From assembly GCF_002874965.1 (NCBI RefSeq), contig NZ_CP025624.1:6448001-6512000 (forward strand): a stretch of DNA of 64,000 nt, read 5' to 3'. Position 1 is the first letter of the stretch; each line of letters begins with the position of its first letter. Of the stretch, positions 43,928-53,750 are shown piece by piece. A program made the translations under genes and the position numbers. The notes below the pieces were generated by a model that saw only the letters and a list, made by a program, of their open reading frames with translations, was not told where the DNA came from and ran no database searches. This stretch comes from Pseudomonas sp. NC02 (lineage in GTDB: Bacteria > Pseudomonadota > Gammaproteobacteria > Pseudomonadales > Pseudomonadaceae).

Positions 43928-44001
43928 GAGGAACTCCAGTCAGACTCAGGGGGCAGGGTCTGTATAATGGCCCGCTCAACGGGTTCGGCCAAGCCATCTC
44001 T

Positions 44002-44724
44002 ATGCTGCGTCTCCTCTTCAAGCGTTTTCTCAAAGCCCTCAAGTGGTTTGCCATCGGCAGCGTGCTGCTGGTGCTGCTGTTCCGTTTCGTGCCACCACCG
44101 GGCACTGCGCTGATGGTTGAGCGCAAGGTCGAGTCCTGGGTCGACGGCGAGCCGATTGACGTACAGCGCACGTGGGTGCCGTGGGATCAGATCTCCGACG
44201 AACTGAAAGTGGCGGTGATGGCGGGCGAAGACCAGCGCTTCCCGCAACATTGGGGTTTTGATTTCGACGCGATCCAGGCGGCGTTGCTGCATAACGAGCG
44301 CGGCGGTTCGATTCGCGGCGCCAGCACCTTGAGCCAGCAGGTGTCGAAGAATCTGTTTTTGTGGACCGGCCGCAGCTATTTCCGCAAGGGCCTGGAAGCC
44401 TGGTTTACCGGGCTGATCGAGATTCTCTGGCCCAAGCAGCGAATTCTTGAGGTGTATCTCAACAGCGTGGAGTGGGATGAAGGCGTGTTCGGCGCCGAAG
44501 CGGCGGCGCGGCATCACTTTGGCGTGAGCGCCAAGGCGCTGACCCGCCAGCAGGCCAGCTACCTGGCGGCGGTGTTGCCTAACCCGCGGGTGTGGAGTGC
44601 CAGCCATCCAACGTCGTATGTCGCGCGACGGGCGGCGTGGATTCGGCAGCAGATGAGTCAGTTGGGTGGCGACAGCTATTTGAATGAGCTGAACAACTCG
44701 CGCAAGGCGCCTTGGGCTGACTGA
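44002..44724 (+). CDS. mtgA: monofunctional biosynthetic peptidoglycan transglycosylase
   Basis: A GT51 glycosyltransferase that polymerises lipid II glycan chains at the periplasmic face. The 240-residue protein has an N-terminal membrane anchor (WFAIGSVLLVLLFRFVP), the catalytic-Glu motif MAGEDQRFPQHWGFD (about residues 73-87), GGSIRGASTLSQQVSKNLFL and LNSVEWDEGVFGAEAAARHH. It has no transpeptidase domain, as expected for MtgA. Confidence 0.96.
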   Translation: MLRLLFKRFLKALKWFAIGSVLLVLLFRFVPPPGTALMVERKVESWVDGEPIDVQRTWVPWDQISDELKVAVMAGEDQRFPQHWGFDFDAIQAALLHNERGGSIRGASTLSQQVSKNLFLWTGRSYFRKGLEAWFTGLIEILWPKQRILEVYLNSVEWDEGVFGAEAAARHHFGVSAKALTRQQASYLAAVLPNPRVWSASHPTSYVARRAAWIRQQMSQLGGDSYLNELNNSRKAPWAD

Positions 44725-44739
44725 CACCCACAAAACAAA

Positions 44740-44829
44740 AGTGGGAGCGGGCTTGCTCGCGAAAGCGGTGTGCCAGTCAATACCTTAGGTGACTGATCCA
44801 CCGCCTTCGCGAGCAAGCCCGCTCCCACA
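44740..44829. repeat. paired REP palindrome (REPIN), common class
   Basis: Inverted arms GTGGGAGCGGGCTTGCTCGC and its complement, between the convergent mtgA and rpoH genes. Confidence 0.85.
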
Positions 44830-44858
44830 TTTCGATCGCGTTGTCCTAGCTACCTGTG

Positions 44859-45713
44859 TCAGGCGGCGATCGACAGTTTCAGCTTGTTCATCGCACTCTT
44901 CTCGAGCTGACGAATCCGCTCGGCCGACACGTTGTACTTCTGCGCCAAGTCGTGCAGCGTGGCTTTTTCTTCTGCCAACCAGCGCTGGTAGAGAATGTCA
45001 CGGCTGCGGTCGTCCAGCACTTCCAGCGCTTCGTGCAGGTTGTGATTGGAGTTGTCGCTCCAGTCGGCATCTTCCAGCTGACGCGCCGGGTCGTACCGGT
45101 GGTCTTCCAGATAGTTGGCCGGCGATTGGAAGGCGCTGTCGTCGTCCGCTTCGGCGGCCGGGTCGAAGGCCATGTCATGGCCGGTCAGGCGACTTTCCAT
45201 CTCGCGCACTTCACGTGGCTCTACGCCGAGGCTTTCGGCCACGCGATGCACTTCTTCGTTGTTCAGCCACGCCAGGCGTTTCTTCTGGCTGCGCAGGTTG
45301 AAGAACAGTTTGCGCTGGGCCTTGGTGGTCGCGACTTTCACGATGCGCCAGTTGCGCAAGATGAATTCGTGAATTTCCGCCTTGATCCAGTGCACAGCAA
45401 ACGACACCAGGCGCACACCCATTTCCGGGTTGAAGCGCTTCACGGCTTTCATCAGGCCAACGTTGCCTTCCTGAATCAGGTCAGCCTGGGCCAGGCCGTA
45501 GCCGCTATAGCTACGGGCGATATGTACGACAAAACGCAGGTGGGCGAGCACCATCTGCCGAGCCGCCCCCAAATCCTGCTCATAGTAGAGACTCTCGGCC
45601 AGTTCACGCTCCTGCTCGGGCGTCAGCAATGGAATGCTGTTGACCGTGTGCACATAGGCCTCCAGGTTCGCACCCGGGACCAGAGCATAAGCAGGTTGCA
45701 AAGAAGTGGTCAT
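44859..45713 (-). CDS. rpoH: heat-shock sigma factor RpoH (sigma-32)
   Basis: Directs RNA polymerase to heat-shock promoters. The 284-residue protein has region 2 ([20 protein letters not shown], then [17 protein letters not shown]), the RpoH box QRKLFFNLR with neighbouring KKRLAWLN, and region 4 ([20 protein letters not shown]). I chose the ATG at 45713; a longer frame would add 24 atypical residues. It lies downstream of ftsX, the conserved gamma-proteobacterial order ftsYEX-rpoH. Confidence 0.97.
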   Translation of the reverse strand: MTTSLQPAYALVPGANLEAYVHTVNSIPLLTPEQERELAESLYYEQDLGAARQMVLAHLRFVVHIARSYSGYGLAQADLIQEGNVGLMKAVKRFNPEMGVRLVSFAVHWIKAEIHEFILRNWRIVKVATTKAQRKLFFNLRSQKKRLAWLNNEEVHRVAESLGVEPREVREMESRLTGHDMAFDPAAEADDDSAFQSPANYLEDHRYDPARQLEDADWSDNSNHNLHEALEVLDDRSRDILYQRWLAEEKATLHDLAQKYNVSAERIRQLEKSAMNKLKLSIAA

Positions 45714-45842
45714 ACGAAAAAACCTCCGACTCACATAACTCGTGCAGTTCAGCACTGCGAAAATTGACCGGGAACCGTAGGACAAGTTCCCTAAACCACT
45801 GATACGGTCAATACAAACGAAACCACATTACCCTGACATTAA

Positions 45843-46865
45843 CTACTTCGGTGCCAGCTCACGTAAATGCCGTGCGACCGCAATCCAAGCACCGATATAC
45901 CCCAAGAGCACTGCCCCAAGCAACAATGACAGACCATCGGCTGCCGGCACGCCGGCCAGGGCAAAATCGCTGCCGTACAAACCGGCAAGCCCCACCACCG
46001 CATCGTTCAGCCAGTTCAGGCCAAAAGCCAGTACGCCCCAGGACAAAATTCCCGCACCGAAGCCATACAGCGCGCCCATGTACAGAAAAGGCCGACGCAC
46101 ATAGCTGTCCGTGCCGCCGACGAGTTTAATCACTTCTATCTCGGTGCGGCGGTTTTCAATATGAAGACGAATGGTATTGCCTATCACCAAAAGTAATGCA
46201 GACACCAGCAACACCGTCAGGCCGAACACAAACCGGTCGCCCAGCTTGAGAATCGCGGCCAACCGCTCTACCCAGACTAGATCAAGTTGTGCCTGTTGGA
46301 CCTTCGGCAGCTCTGCGAGTTTTTGTCGCAGGGCTTCCAGGGTGGTCTTGTCGACCTCGTTCGGGGTGACCAGCACCACGCCCGGCAGCGGGTTTTGCGG
46401 CAACTCCTTGAGCGCCTCGCCCAGGCCGGACTGTTGCTGGAACTCTTCCAGGGCTTGATCGCGGCTGATGTACTCAGCCTCGGCCACACCCGGAATGCCC
46501 TTGATCTGGTCGCGCAGGGACTCACCGTCCTGGGCGCTGGCATCCAGGTTCAGGTACAGGGAAATCTGCGCCGCCCGCTGCCACGAACCGCCAAGGCGCT
46601 CGACATTGTTCAGCAGCAATGACAAGCCCATGGGCAGGCTCAAGGCCACGGCCATGACCAGGCAGGTAAAAAAGCTGCCGATCGGCTGCTTGCCGAGGCG
46701 GCGCAGGCTGTCTACCAGGCTGGCACGGTGGCTTTCGATCCAGGCATGCACCAGGGTGCCGAAATCCGGGCCATCGTCTTCGTCGCGTTTTTTCTTCTGT
46801 GGCTGCGGGTCGGCCGCCTTTGGCGCGACGCGCTCGGAAACCTTCGGGCTGCGTGTTGCACTCAT
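45843..46865 (-). CDS. ftsX: cell division protein FtsX
   Basis: The membrane subunit of the FtsEX complex, which recruits and controls septal murein hydrolases. The 340-residue protein has a charged N-terminal tail, a first helix (IGSFFTCLVMAVALSLPMGL), a periplasmic loop, and three C-terminal helices (VFGLTVLLVSALLLVIGNTI and further). The start overlaps the ftsE stop by four bases. The N-terminal tail is longer than in E. coli, which is usual in pseudomonads. Confidence 0.95.
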   Translation of the reverse strand: MSATRSPKVSERVAPKAADPQPQKKKRDEDDGPDFGTLVHAWIESHRASLVDSLRRLGKQPIGSFFTCLVMAVALSLPMGLSLLLNNVERLGGSWQRAAQISLYLNLDASAQDGESLRDQIKGIPGVAEAEYISRDQALEEFQQQSGLGEALKELPQNPLPGVVLVTPNEVDKTTLEALRQKLAELPKVQQAQLDLVWVERLAAILKLGDRFVFGLTVLLVSALLLVIGNTIRLHIENRRTEIEVIKLVGGTDSYVRRPFLYMGALYGFGAGILSWGVLAFGLNWLNDAVVGLAGLYGSDFALAGVPAADGLSLLLGAVLLGYIGAWIAVARHLRELAPK

Positions 46866-47533
46866 ACCCCAGCCTCCCCGTCACCGATCAGGCGGCCGCG
46901 TTGCAGGGTCAGCATGCGGTGGCGCATGCGGGCGATCAGCGCCAGGTCGTGACTGGCGATCAGCACGCTGGTGCCCAGGCGGTTGATGTCTTCGAACACG
47001 CCCATGATTTCTGCGGCCAGGCGCGGGTCGAGGTTACCGGTGGGTTCGTCCGCCAGCAGCAAGGCCGGGCGATGGACGATGGCGCGGGCGATGCCGACGC
47101 GCTGTTGCTGGCCGGTGGACAGGTCGCCTGGGTACAGGTCGGTCTTGTCCGACAGCGCCACGCGCTCCAGGGCCGAATCCACGCGCTTGACGATTTCGGC
47201 CTTGGACAGACCGAGAATCTGCAACGGCAAGGCGATGTTGTTGAACACCGTGCGATCGAACAGCAACTGGTGGTTCTGGAACACCACGCCGATCTGGCGG
47301 CGCAGGAATGGAATCTGTGCGTTGCTGATGGTTGCCAGGTCCTGGCCCGCCAGCAGCAGTTTGCCGGTGGTTGGGCGTTCCATGGCCAGCAGCAGGCGCA
47401 ACAAGGTACTTTTACCGGCACCCGAATGGCCGGTCACAAACAAGAATTCGCCGCGACGCACCCGGAAACTCAGCTCATGCAAGCCGACATGCCCGTTGGC
47501 GTAGCGTTTACCGACCTGTTCGAAACGAATCAT
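46862..47533 (-). CDS. ftsE: cell division ATP-binding protein FtsE
   Basis: The ATPase partner of FtsX. The 223-residue protein has Walker A GHSGAGKSTLLRLL (about residue 36), the ABC signature read here as LSTGQQQRVGIARA in place of the common LSGGQ/E, and Walker B with ALLLADEPTGNLD. It overlaps ftsY and ftsX by four bases each, so the three genes are translationally coupled. Confidence 0.97.
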   Translation of the reverse strand: MIRFEQVGKRYANGHVGLHELSFRVRRGEFLFVTGHSGAGKSTLLRLLLAMERPTTGKLLLAGQDLATISNAQIPFLRRQIGVVFQNHQLLFDRTVFNNIALPLQILGLSKAEIVKRVDSALERVALSDKTDLYPGDLSTGQQQRVGIARAIVHRPALLLADEPTGNLDPRLAAEIMGVFEDINRLGTSVLIASHDLALIARMRHRMLTLQRGRLIGDGEAGV

Positions 47534-48945
47534 GAACGCTCCCGCTCGGCAAACAGTGCCTGTACAAAGGGTTCGGCTTCAAAAGTGCGCAGGTCGTCGA
47601 TGCCTTCACCGACGCCGATGTAACGAATCGGCAACCCGAACTGCTTCGCCAGGGCGAAGATCACACCGCCCTTGGCCGTGCCGTCGAGCTTAGTCAATGC
47701 CAGGCCGGTCAGTTGGACCGTCTGGTGGAATTGTTTGGCCTGGCTGATGGCGTTCTGGCCGGTACCGGCGTCCAGCACCAGCAATACCTCGTGGGGCGCG
47801 TCGGCATCGAGCTTGCCGATCACGCGGCGAACTTTCTTCAGCTCTTCCATCAGGTTGTCTTTGGTGTGCAGGCGACCGGCGGTATCGGCGATCAGCACAT
47901 CAATGTTGCGCGCTTTGGCGGCCTGCACCGCATCGAAGATCACCGAAGCCGAATCGGCGCCGGTGTGCTGGGCGATGACCGGGATCTTGTTGCGCTCGCC
48001 CCAGACCTGCAATTGCTCCACGGCGGCGGCACGGAAGGTGTCACCGGCGGCGAGCATGACTTTCTTGCCTTCCAGTTGCAGCTTCTTCGCCAGCTTGCCG
48101 ATGGTGGTGGTCTTGCCGGCGCCGTTGACGCCAACCACCAGGATCACAAACGGCTTTTTCTGCGTATCGATGATCAGCGGCGCTTCCACCGGCTTGAGCA
48201 TGTTGGCCAGCTCGGCCTGCAGCGACTTGTAGAGCGCATCGGCGTCGGTCAGCTGCTTGCGCGCGACCTTCTGGGTCAGGCTCTGGATGATCACGGCGGT
48301 GGCTTCGACGCCCACGTCGGCGGTCAGCAGGCGGGTTTCGATGTCCTCCAGCAGCTCGTCATCGATGGTCTTTTTGCCGAGAAACAGGCTGGCCATGCCT
48401 TCGCCGATGCTGGCGCTGGTCTTGCTCAGGCCTTGCTTGAGGCGGGCAAAGAAACCGGTCTTGCCGGTTTCGGCAGGAACAGCAGGCTCTTCGATGACTG
48501 CTGGCGCGGCGACCGCGACCGGAACAGGTTCGGCGACCACCGGTGCAGGCACCTCAACCACTGGCGGCGCCTGGACCACAACGGGCACAGGCTCCACGAG
48601 GGCCGGAATCGGCGGCGTCACATGCGCGGCCTGCTCGTCTTCAACCAGTGCTACAGGCTCTTCTGCCACCGGCAACACCAGCCATGGCTTGTGCTCTGGC
48701 TCTGGCTCTGGCGCAGGTTCTGGCTCAACCACCGGCTGCAACACCGGCTCGGCCATCGGCAACACCACCGGGGCCGGTGTTTCGGCAACCGGTTCGGCTT
48801 CTACTATGGATTCGGGGATCGGTTCAGCTTGAACCTGCGGCTGTTCGACGACGGTTTCCTGCGGCTTTTTGCGCAGCCATCCGAACAGGCCTTTTTTCTC
48901 GCCAGCCGCAGCTGGGGTCTTCTTGTCGTCGTTGGAACCAAACAT
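47530..48945 (-). CDS. ftsY: signal recognition particle receptor FtsY
   Basis: The SRP receptor GTPase, which docks ribosome-SRP complexes to the membrane. The 471-residue protein has a long acidic, proline/valine-rich A-domain (about residues 25-150, with repeats such as EPIPESIVEAEPVAETPAPV), then the N domain and G domain: GVNGAGKTTTIGKLAKKL, DTFRAAAVEQLQ, DTAGRLHTK and TKLDGTAKGG. The A-domain is typical in character though variable between species. It is the first gene of ftsYEX. Confidence 0.97.
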   Translation of the reverse strand: MFGSNDDKKTPAAAGEKKGLFGWLRKKPQETVVEQPQVQAEPIPESIVEAEPVAETPAPVVLPMAEPVLQPVVEPEPAPEPEPEHKPWLVLPVAEEPVALVEDEQAAHVTPPIPALVEPVPVVVQAPPVVEVPAPVVAEPVPVAVAAPAVIEEPAVPAETGKTGFFARLKQGLSKTSASIGEGMASLFLGKKTIDDELLEDIETRLLTADVGVEATAVIIQSLTQKVARKQLTDADALYKSLQAELANMLKPVEAPLIIDTQKKPFVILVVGVNGAGKTTTIGKLAKKLQLEGKKVMLAAGDTFRAAAVEQLQVWGERNKIPVIAQHTGADSASVIFDAVQAAKARNIDVLIADTAGRLHTKDNLMEELKKVRRVIGKLDADAPHEVLLVLDAGTGQNAISQAKQFHQTVQLTGLALTKLDGTAKGGVIFALAKQFGLPIRYIGVGEGIDDLRTFEAEPFVQALFAERERS

Positions 48946-49177
48946 GGAGACGGCTATCTCAAGGTAGCGACGCGCCAGGGGGCGTGCCGGTAAATAAAAT
49001 TCGATGCGTAACAGACTGTTTTTTAGCCAGCTCGTTCATGCGCAACATTTTGTAAGGCCTAAATAGAGCCTTAACAAGACAGCCATAGTGGCCGTCCCTA
49101 GGTCGGACCAGTATCCTAGCACCTCCTCGCCCGCCGACGCTAAGACCAAGCGGGCAGCCCAACAGGTTTAAAAACGA

Positions 49178-50533
49178 ATGAATGCTCTAGCCCGCCGCGC
49201 CGCAGGCCTGCTGCTCAGCACAGTTTGTCTGCCCCTTTCAGCTTTGGCTGCCGACCCACAACCCACCCACGAATTCACCCTGGACAACGGCCTCAAGGTC
49301 GTCGTGCGCGAAGACCATCGCGCCCCGGTGGTGGTTTCCCAGGTCTGGTACAAGGTTGGCTCCAGCTACGAAACCCCGGGCCAGACCGGTTTGTCCCACG
49401 CCCTGGAACACATGATGTTCAAGGGCAGCGCCAAGGTCGGCCCCGGCGAGGCTTCGTTGATCCTGCGTGACCTGGGCGCCGAAGAAAACGCCTTCACCAG
49501 CGACGACTACACCGCCTACTACCAAGTGCTGGCCCGTGACCGCCTGGGCGTCGCCTTCGAGCTGGAAGCCGACCGCATGGCCAGCCTGCGCTTGCCGGCC
49601 GACGAGTTCAGCCGCGAGATCGAGGTGATCAAGGAAGAGCGCCGGATGCGCACCGACGACAACCCGATGTCCAAGGCCTATGAGCGCTTCAAGGCCATGG
49701 CCTACCCGGCCAGCGGCTACCACACGCCGACCATCGGCTGGATGGCCGACCTGGACCGCATGAAGGTTGAAGAACTGCGCCACTGGTACCAATCCTGGTA
49801 CGTGCCGAACAACGCCACCCTGGTAGTGGTGGGCGACGTAACCCCGGATGAAGTCAAAACCCTGGCCCAGCGCTATTTCGGCCCGATCCCCAAGCGCGAC
49901 GTCCCCCCGGCGAAAATCCCGCTGGAGCTGGCCGAGCCCGGTGAACGCCTGCTGACTATGCATGTACAGACCAAACTGCCGAGCGTGATCCTTGGTTTCA
50001 ACGTGCCGAGCCTGGCCACCGCTGAAGACAAACGCTCGGTCAACGCCCTGCGCCTGATCTCGGCCCTGCTGGACGGCGGCTACAGCGCGCGCATCTCGAC
50101 ACAACTGGAGCGCGGCGAAGAGCTGGTGTCCGGCGGCTCGTCGAGCTACGACGCCTACACCCGCGGTGACAGCCTGTTCACCCTGACTGCCACACCGAAC
50201 CTGCAAAAGAAAAAGACCGTGGCCCAGGCTGAAGCCGGCCTTTGGCGCCTGCTGGATGAGCTGAAGGCCAAGCCACCGAGCGCTGAAGAACTGGAGCGTA
50301 TCCGCGCCCAGGTCATCGCCGGCGTGGTTTACCAGCGCGACTCGATCACCAGCCAGGCCACTGCCATCGGCTCCCTGGAGACGGTGGGCCTGTCCTGGAA
50401 ACTCATGGACACCGAGCTGGCCGAGCTGCAAAGCGTCACCGCCGAAGATATCCAGAAAGCTGCACGCACCTATTTCACCCGCGAACGTCTCAGCGTCGCC
50501 CATGTCTTGCCTGAGGAGACCGCTCATGAGTGA
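49178..50533 (+). CDS. M16 family zinc metalloprotease, catalytic partner
   Basis: A 451-residue periplasmic insulinase-family protease. A signal peptide (LLLSTVCLPLSALAA) leads into an M16 domain with the inverted zinc motif HALEH (His74, Glu77, His78) and a downstream glutamate ligand around EVIKEERRMRTDD. It overlaps the next M16 gene by eight bases (ATGAGTGA). The two probably form a heterodimer in which this subunit cuts and the partner helps bind substrate. It is divergent from ftsY. Confidence 0.92.
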   Translation: MNALARRAAGLLLSTVCLPLSALAADPQPTHEFTLDNGLKVVVREDHRAPVVVSQVWYKVGSSYETPGQTGLSHALEHMMFKGSAKVGPGEASLILRDLGAEENAFTSDDYTAYYQVLARDRLGVAFELEADRMASLRLPADEFSREIEVIKEERRMRTDDNPMSKAYERFKAMAYPASGYHTPTIGWMADLDRMKVEELRHWYQSWYVPNNATLVVVGDVTPDEVKTLAQRYFGPIPKRDVPPAKIPLELAEPGERLLTMHVQTKLPSVILGFNVPSLATAEDKRSVNALRLISALLDGGYSARISTQLERGEELVSGGSSSYDAYTRGDSLFTLTATPNLQKKKTVAQAEAGLWRLLDELKAKPPSAEELERIRAQVIAGVVYQRDSITSQATAIGSLETVGLSWKLMDTELAELQSVTAEDIQKAARTYFTRERLSVAHVLPEETAHE

Positions 50534-52016
50534 ACGTAAAAACAACCGCCTGGTGCTGCCCGGCCTGATCGTGGTGACTTTGGCTGCGGCCTGCGCGGTG
50601 TACTTGCTGCGCCCCAGCGAATCCGTCGCCAGCCAGGCGCTGGAGCAGGCCAAGTCCGCCAACAAGCTGCAATCCCTGGCCGAGCTGGACGACAAGGCGC
50701 CGACCAACCGCAAGCTCGACGTGCAAACCTGGACCACCGCCGAAGGCGCCAAGGTGCTGTTCGTCGAAGCCCATGAACTGCCGATGTTCGACATGCGCAT
50801 CCTGTTCGCCGCCGGCAGCAGCCAGGACGGCGCAACACCAGGCCTGGCGCTGTTGACCAACGCAATGCTCAACGAAGGCGTGCCGGGCAAGGACGTCAGC
50901 CAGATTGCCGCCGGTTTCGACGGCCTGGGTGCTGATTTCAGCAATGGCGCCTACCGCGACATGGCGCTGGTTTCCCTGCGCAGCCTGAGCGCCAGCGACA
51001 AGCGTGACGCCGCCCTGTCACTGTTTGACGACGTGATCGGCAAGCCGACCTTCCCGGCAGACTCTCTGGCGCGGATCAAGAACCAGCTGCTGGCCGGCTT
51101 TGAATACCAGAAACAGAACCCCGGCAAACTGGCGAGCATCGAGCTGTTCAAGCAGCTCTATGGCGACCACCCTTACGCCCATCCGAGCGAAGGCAACGCC
51201 GAGAGCGTGCCGAAGGTGACTCTCGCGCAATTGAAGGACTTCCACGCCAAGGCCTACGCCGCCGGCAACGCAGTGATTTCTGTAGTCGGCGATCTGACCC
51301 GCGCCGAAGCCGAAGCCATGACCGCCAAGGTTTCCGCGTCCCTGCCAAAAGGCCCGGCGCTGGCGAAAATCGCCCAACCGGTCGAGCCCAAGGCTGGCAC
51401 CACCCACATCGAGTTCCCGTCCAAGCAGACAACCCTGCTGCTGGCGCAACTGGGTATCGACCGTGCCGACCCGGATTACGCCGCGCTGTCCCTGGGTAAC
51501 CAGATTCTCGGCGGCGGTGGCTTCGGCACCCGTTTGATGAGCGAAGTGCGCGAGAAACGCGGCCTGACCTACGGCGTATACTCCGGCTTCTCGCCGATGC
51601 AGGTACGCGGTCCGTTCATGATCAACCTGCAAACCCGCGCCGAAATGAGCGCCGGCACGCTGCGATTGGTGCAGGACGTACTCGCCGACTACCTCAAGAC
51701 AGGCCCGACACAGAAAGAACTCGATGACGCCAAGCGCGAACTGGCCGGCAGCTTCCCGCTGTCCACCGCGAGCAACGCCGATATCGTCGGGCAGCTGGGC
51801 GCCATGGGTTTCTACAACCTGCCGCTGAGCTACCTGGAAGATTTCATGAAACAATCCCAGGCGCTGACCGTTGACCAGGTCAAAGCTGCTTTGAACAAAC
51901 ATTTGAGTGCCGACAAGATGGTCATCGTGACCGCCGGCCCGACGATTGCGCAAAAGCCACTACCGCCCCCCACTGATAAACCCGCCGAGCAACCGCTCGG
52001 GGTTCCGGAGCATTAA
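50526..52016 (+). CDS. M16 family protein, non-catalytic partner
   Basis: A 496-residue M16 homologue with an N-terminal membrane segment (LVLPGLIVVTLAAACAVYLL). The position of the zinc motif reads GLALLTNAMLNEG with no HxxEH, so it cannot bind zinc in the usual way. Its second M16 domain has GGGFGTRLMSEVREKRGLTY, the conserved substrate-binding R/Y segment. I chose the ATG at 50526, which overlaps the upstream M16 stop codon. The C-terminus is proline-rich. It overlaps rsmD by one base. Confidence 0.92.
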   Translation: MSERKNNRLVLPGLIVVTLAAACAVYLLRPSESVASQALEQAKSANKLQSLAELDDKAPTNRKLDVQTWTTAEGAKVLFVEAHELPMFDMRILFAAGSSQDGATPGLALLTNAMLNEGVPGKDVSQIAAGFDGLGADFSNGAYRDMALVSLRSLSASDKRDAALSLFDDVIGKPTFPADSLARIKNQLLAGFEYQKQNPGKLASIELFKQLYGDHPYAHPSEGNAESVPKVTLAQLKDFHAKAYAAGNAVISVVGDLTRAEAEAMTAKVSASLPKGPALAKIAQPVEPKAGTTHIEFPSKQTTLLLAQLGIDRADPDYAALSLGNQILGGGGFGTRLMSEVREKRGLTYGVYSGFSPMQVRGPFMINLQTRAEMSAGTLRLVQDVLADYLKTGPTQKELDDAKRELAGSFPLSTASNADIVGQLGAMGFYNLPLSYLEDFMKQSQALTVDQVKAALNKHLSADKMVIVTAGPTIAQKPLPPPTDKPAEQPLGVPEH

Positions 52017-52621
52017 TGGCCCGTCCATCCCGTCCCAAAAAACCTGTCCACAACGTTCACAACGGTGTGGGCCAACTGCGCATCATCGGCGGAGAGTGGG
52101 GCAGCCGTAAGCTGAGCTTCCCTGATGTCGTGGGCCTGCGCCCGACGCCAGACCGCGTGCGTGAAACCCTGTTCAACTGGCTCGCGCCGTATATCGCCGG
52201 GGCCAAGGTGCTGGACCCGTTCGCGGGTAGCGGCGCGCTGTTCCTGGAGTCGCTGTCCCGTGGCGCGGCGCTGGGCCAGGCGCTGGATGCCAGCAATGTG
52301 GCGGTCGCCAGCCTCAAGGAACACCTGGGCACCCTGCGTTGCACCACCGGGCAAGTGCAGACGGCTGATGCGTTGCGCTACCTGGAAACCCAGGAAGCCC
52401 GTGAGTTTGACGTGGTGTTTCTTGATCCGCCGTTCAACCAGAACCTGCTGCCGACTGTATGTGCGCTGCTGGAAGAGCGTCAGTGGTTGGCGCCGGATGC
52501 CTGGATCTACACTGAAAGCGAGACGGCACCGTCCACACTCGGCCTGCCGGGCACGTGGCGCCTGCACCGCGAGCAGAAATCCGGGCGGGTGTATTACGCG
52601 TTGTGGCAACGCACCGTGTAG
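52016..52621 (+). CDS. rsmD: 16S rRNA (guanine-966-N2)-methyltransferase
   Basis: Methylates G966 of 16S rRNA using SAM. The 201-residue protein has the RsmD start RIIGGEWGSRKLSFPD, RPTPDRVRETLFNWL, SAM motif VLDPFAGSGALFLESLSRGA and catalytic DPPF in VVFLDPPFNQN. The ATG overlaps the stop of the M16 gene (TAATG). Its own stop codon lies inside a REP element, an unusually tight fit. Confidence 0.96.
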   Translation: MARPSRPKKPVHNVHNGVGQLRIIGGEWGSRKLSFPDVVGLRPTPDRVRETLFNWLAPYIAGAKVLDPFAGSGALFLESLSRGAALGQALDASNVAVASLKEHLGTLRCTTGQVQTADALRYLETQEAREFDVVFLDPPFNQNLLPTVCALLEERQWLAPDAWIYTESETAPSTLGLPGTWRLHREQKSGRVYYALWQRTV

Positions 52622-52715
52622 GAGCGAGCTTGCTCGCGAAGATCGTTAACGATGACGCGGGAAACCAGGGGAACGCGGTGATCTTGAGTTTTTCGCGAGC
52701 AAGCTCGCTCCTACA
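52617..52715. repeat. paired REP palindrome (REPIN), GGAGCGAGCTTGCTCGCGAA class
   Basis: Inverted arms TGTAGGAGCGAGCTTGCTCG and its complement around a 50-bp centre. The left arm contains the rsmD stop codon (TAG). Confidence 0.85.
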
Positions 52716-52751
52716 ATGATTGGAGCAAGCCCATTCGGCACCGAGAATTTC

Positions 52752-53747
52752 ATGACTCCGCCCCTCGACCGCTTCTCCCCCGCCTTCGGCCTCGGCAACC
52801 CGCACCTGCAAACGCTGTGGGGACCGCTGTGGCGCAAAACCACCCACATCGAACGCCAGCGCGAACGGCTGTGGCTGGCAGACGGCGACTTTCTCGACCT
52901 CGACTGGCACGGGCCCCATGACGCAACCACCCCGCTGGTGCTGGTGCTGCACGGGCTGACCGGCTCGTCCAACTCCCCTTACGTCGCCGGCCTGCAAAAA
53001 GCCCTCGCAACCCAAGGCTGGGCCAGCGTCGCGCTGAACTGGCGTGGCTGCTCCGGCGAACCCAACCTGCTCGCCCGCAGCTACCATTCCGGCGCCAGTG
53101 AAGACCTGGCCGAAACCATCGCTCACCTGCGGGCCAAGCGCCCGTTGGCGCCGCTGTATGCGGTGGGGTATTCACTGGGCGGCAATGTGCTGCTCAAGCA
53201 CTTGGGTGAAACCGGTGAAGCCTCCGGGCTGCAAGGCGCGGCCGCCGTGTCGGTACCGTTTCGCCTGGATCAGTGCGCCGATCGCATTGGCCTGGGCTTT
53301 TCTCGGGTTTATCAGAAGCATTTCATGCGCGAAATGCTGGCCTATATCCGCGTCAAACAAAGCCGGTTTCTCAAGGATGGCCGCGAGGCAGGCCTGAAAA
53401 CCCTCGCCGACCTGGGCTCGCTGGAGAAGATGCGCACGTTCTGGGACTTTGACGGCCGCGTCACCGCGCCGCTGCACGGGTTCCTCAGTGCCGAGGACTA
53501 CTACCGCCGCGCCTCCAGCCGCTACTACCTCGGGGGCATTCGCACACCAACCCTGATCATCCAGGCCGCGGACGACCCGTTCGTGTTCGCCCACAGCCTG
53601 CCCGAGGCCAGCGAACTGTCGGATTGCACCGAGTTCGAACTGCTGGCCAAGGGCGGGCATGTGGGGTTTGTGGACGGCTCACTGAAGCAGCCAACTTACT
53701 ACCTGGAACGGCGAATCCCGGAGTGGCTACTGACACAACGCCGATAA
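52752..53747 (+). CDS. YheT-like alpha/beta hydrolase
   Basis: A 331-residue hydrolase of the YheT/ABHD1-3 family. It has FSPAFGLGNPHLQTLWGPLW near the start, HGLTGSSNSPYVAGLQKAL (oxyanion region), the nucleophile elbow GYSLGGNVLLKHLGE, and a C-terminal His in GGHVGFVDG. The natural substrate is not known; family members cleave short- and medium-chain esters. I chose the ATG at 52752; an earlier ATG at 52716 abuts the REP element. Confidence 0.88.
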   Translation: MTPPLDRFSPAFGLGNPHLQTLWGPLWRKTTHIERQRERLWLADGDFLDLDWHGPHDATTPLVLVLHGLTGSSNSPYVAGLQKALATQGWASVALNWRGCSGEPNLLARSYHSGASEDLAETIAHLRAKRPLAPLYAVGYSLGGNVLLKHLGETGEASGLQGAAAVSVPFRLDQCADRIGLGFSRVYQKHFMREMLAYIRVKQSRFLKDGREAGLKTLADLGSLEKMRTFWDFDGRVTAPLHGFLSAEDYYRRASSRYYLGGIRTPTLIIQAADDPFVFAHSLPEASELSDCTEFELLAKGGHVGFVDGSLKQPTYYLERRIPEWLLTQRR

Positions 53748-53750
53748 AAA

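Noticed and set aside
43278..44171. 297-codon minus-strand frame ending in ThiS
   Set aside because: Only the last 66 codons match ThiS; the upstream part runs antisense or out of frame through the DUF423 and mtgA regions.
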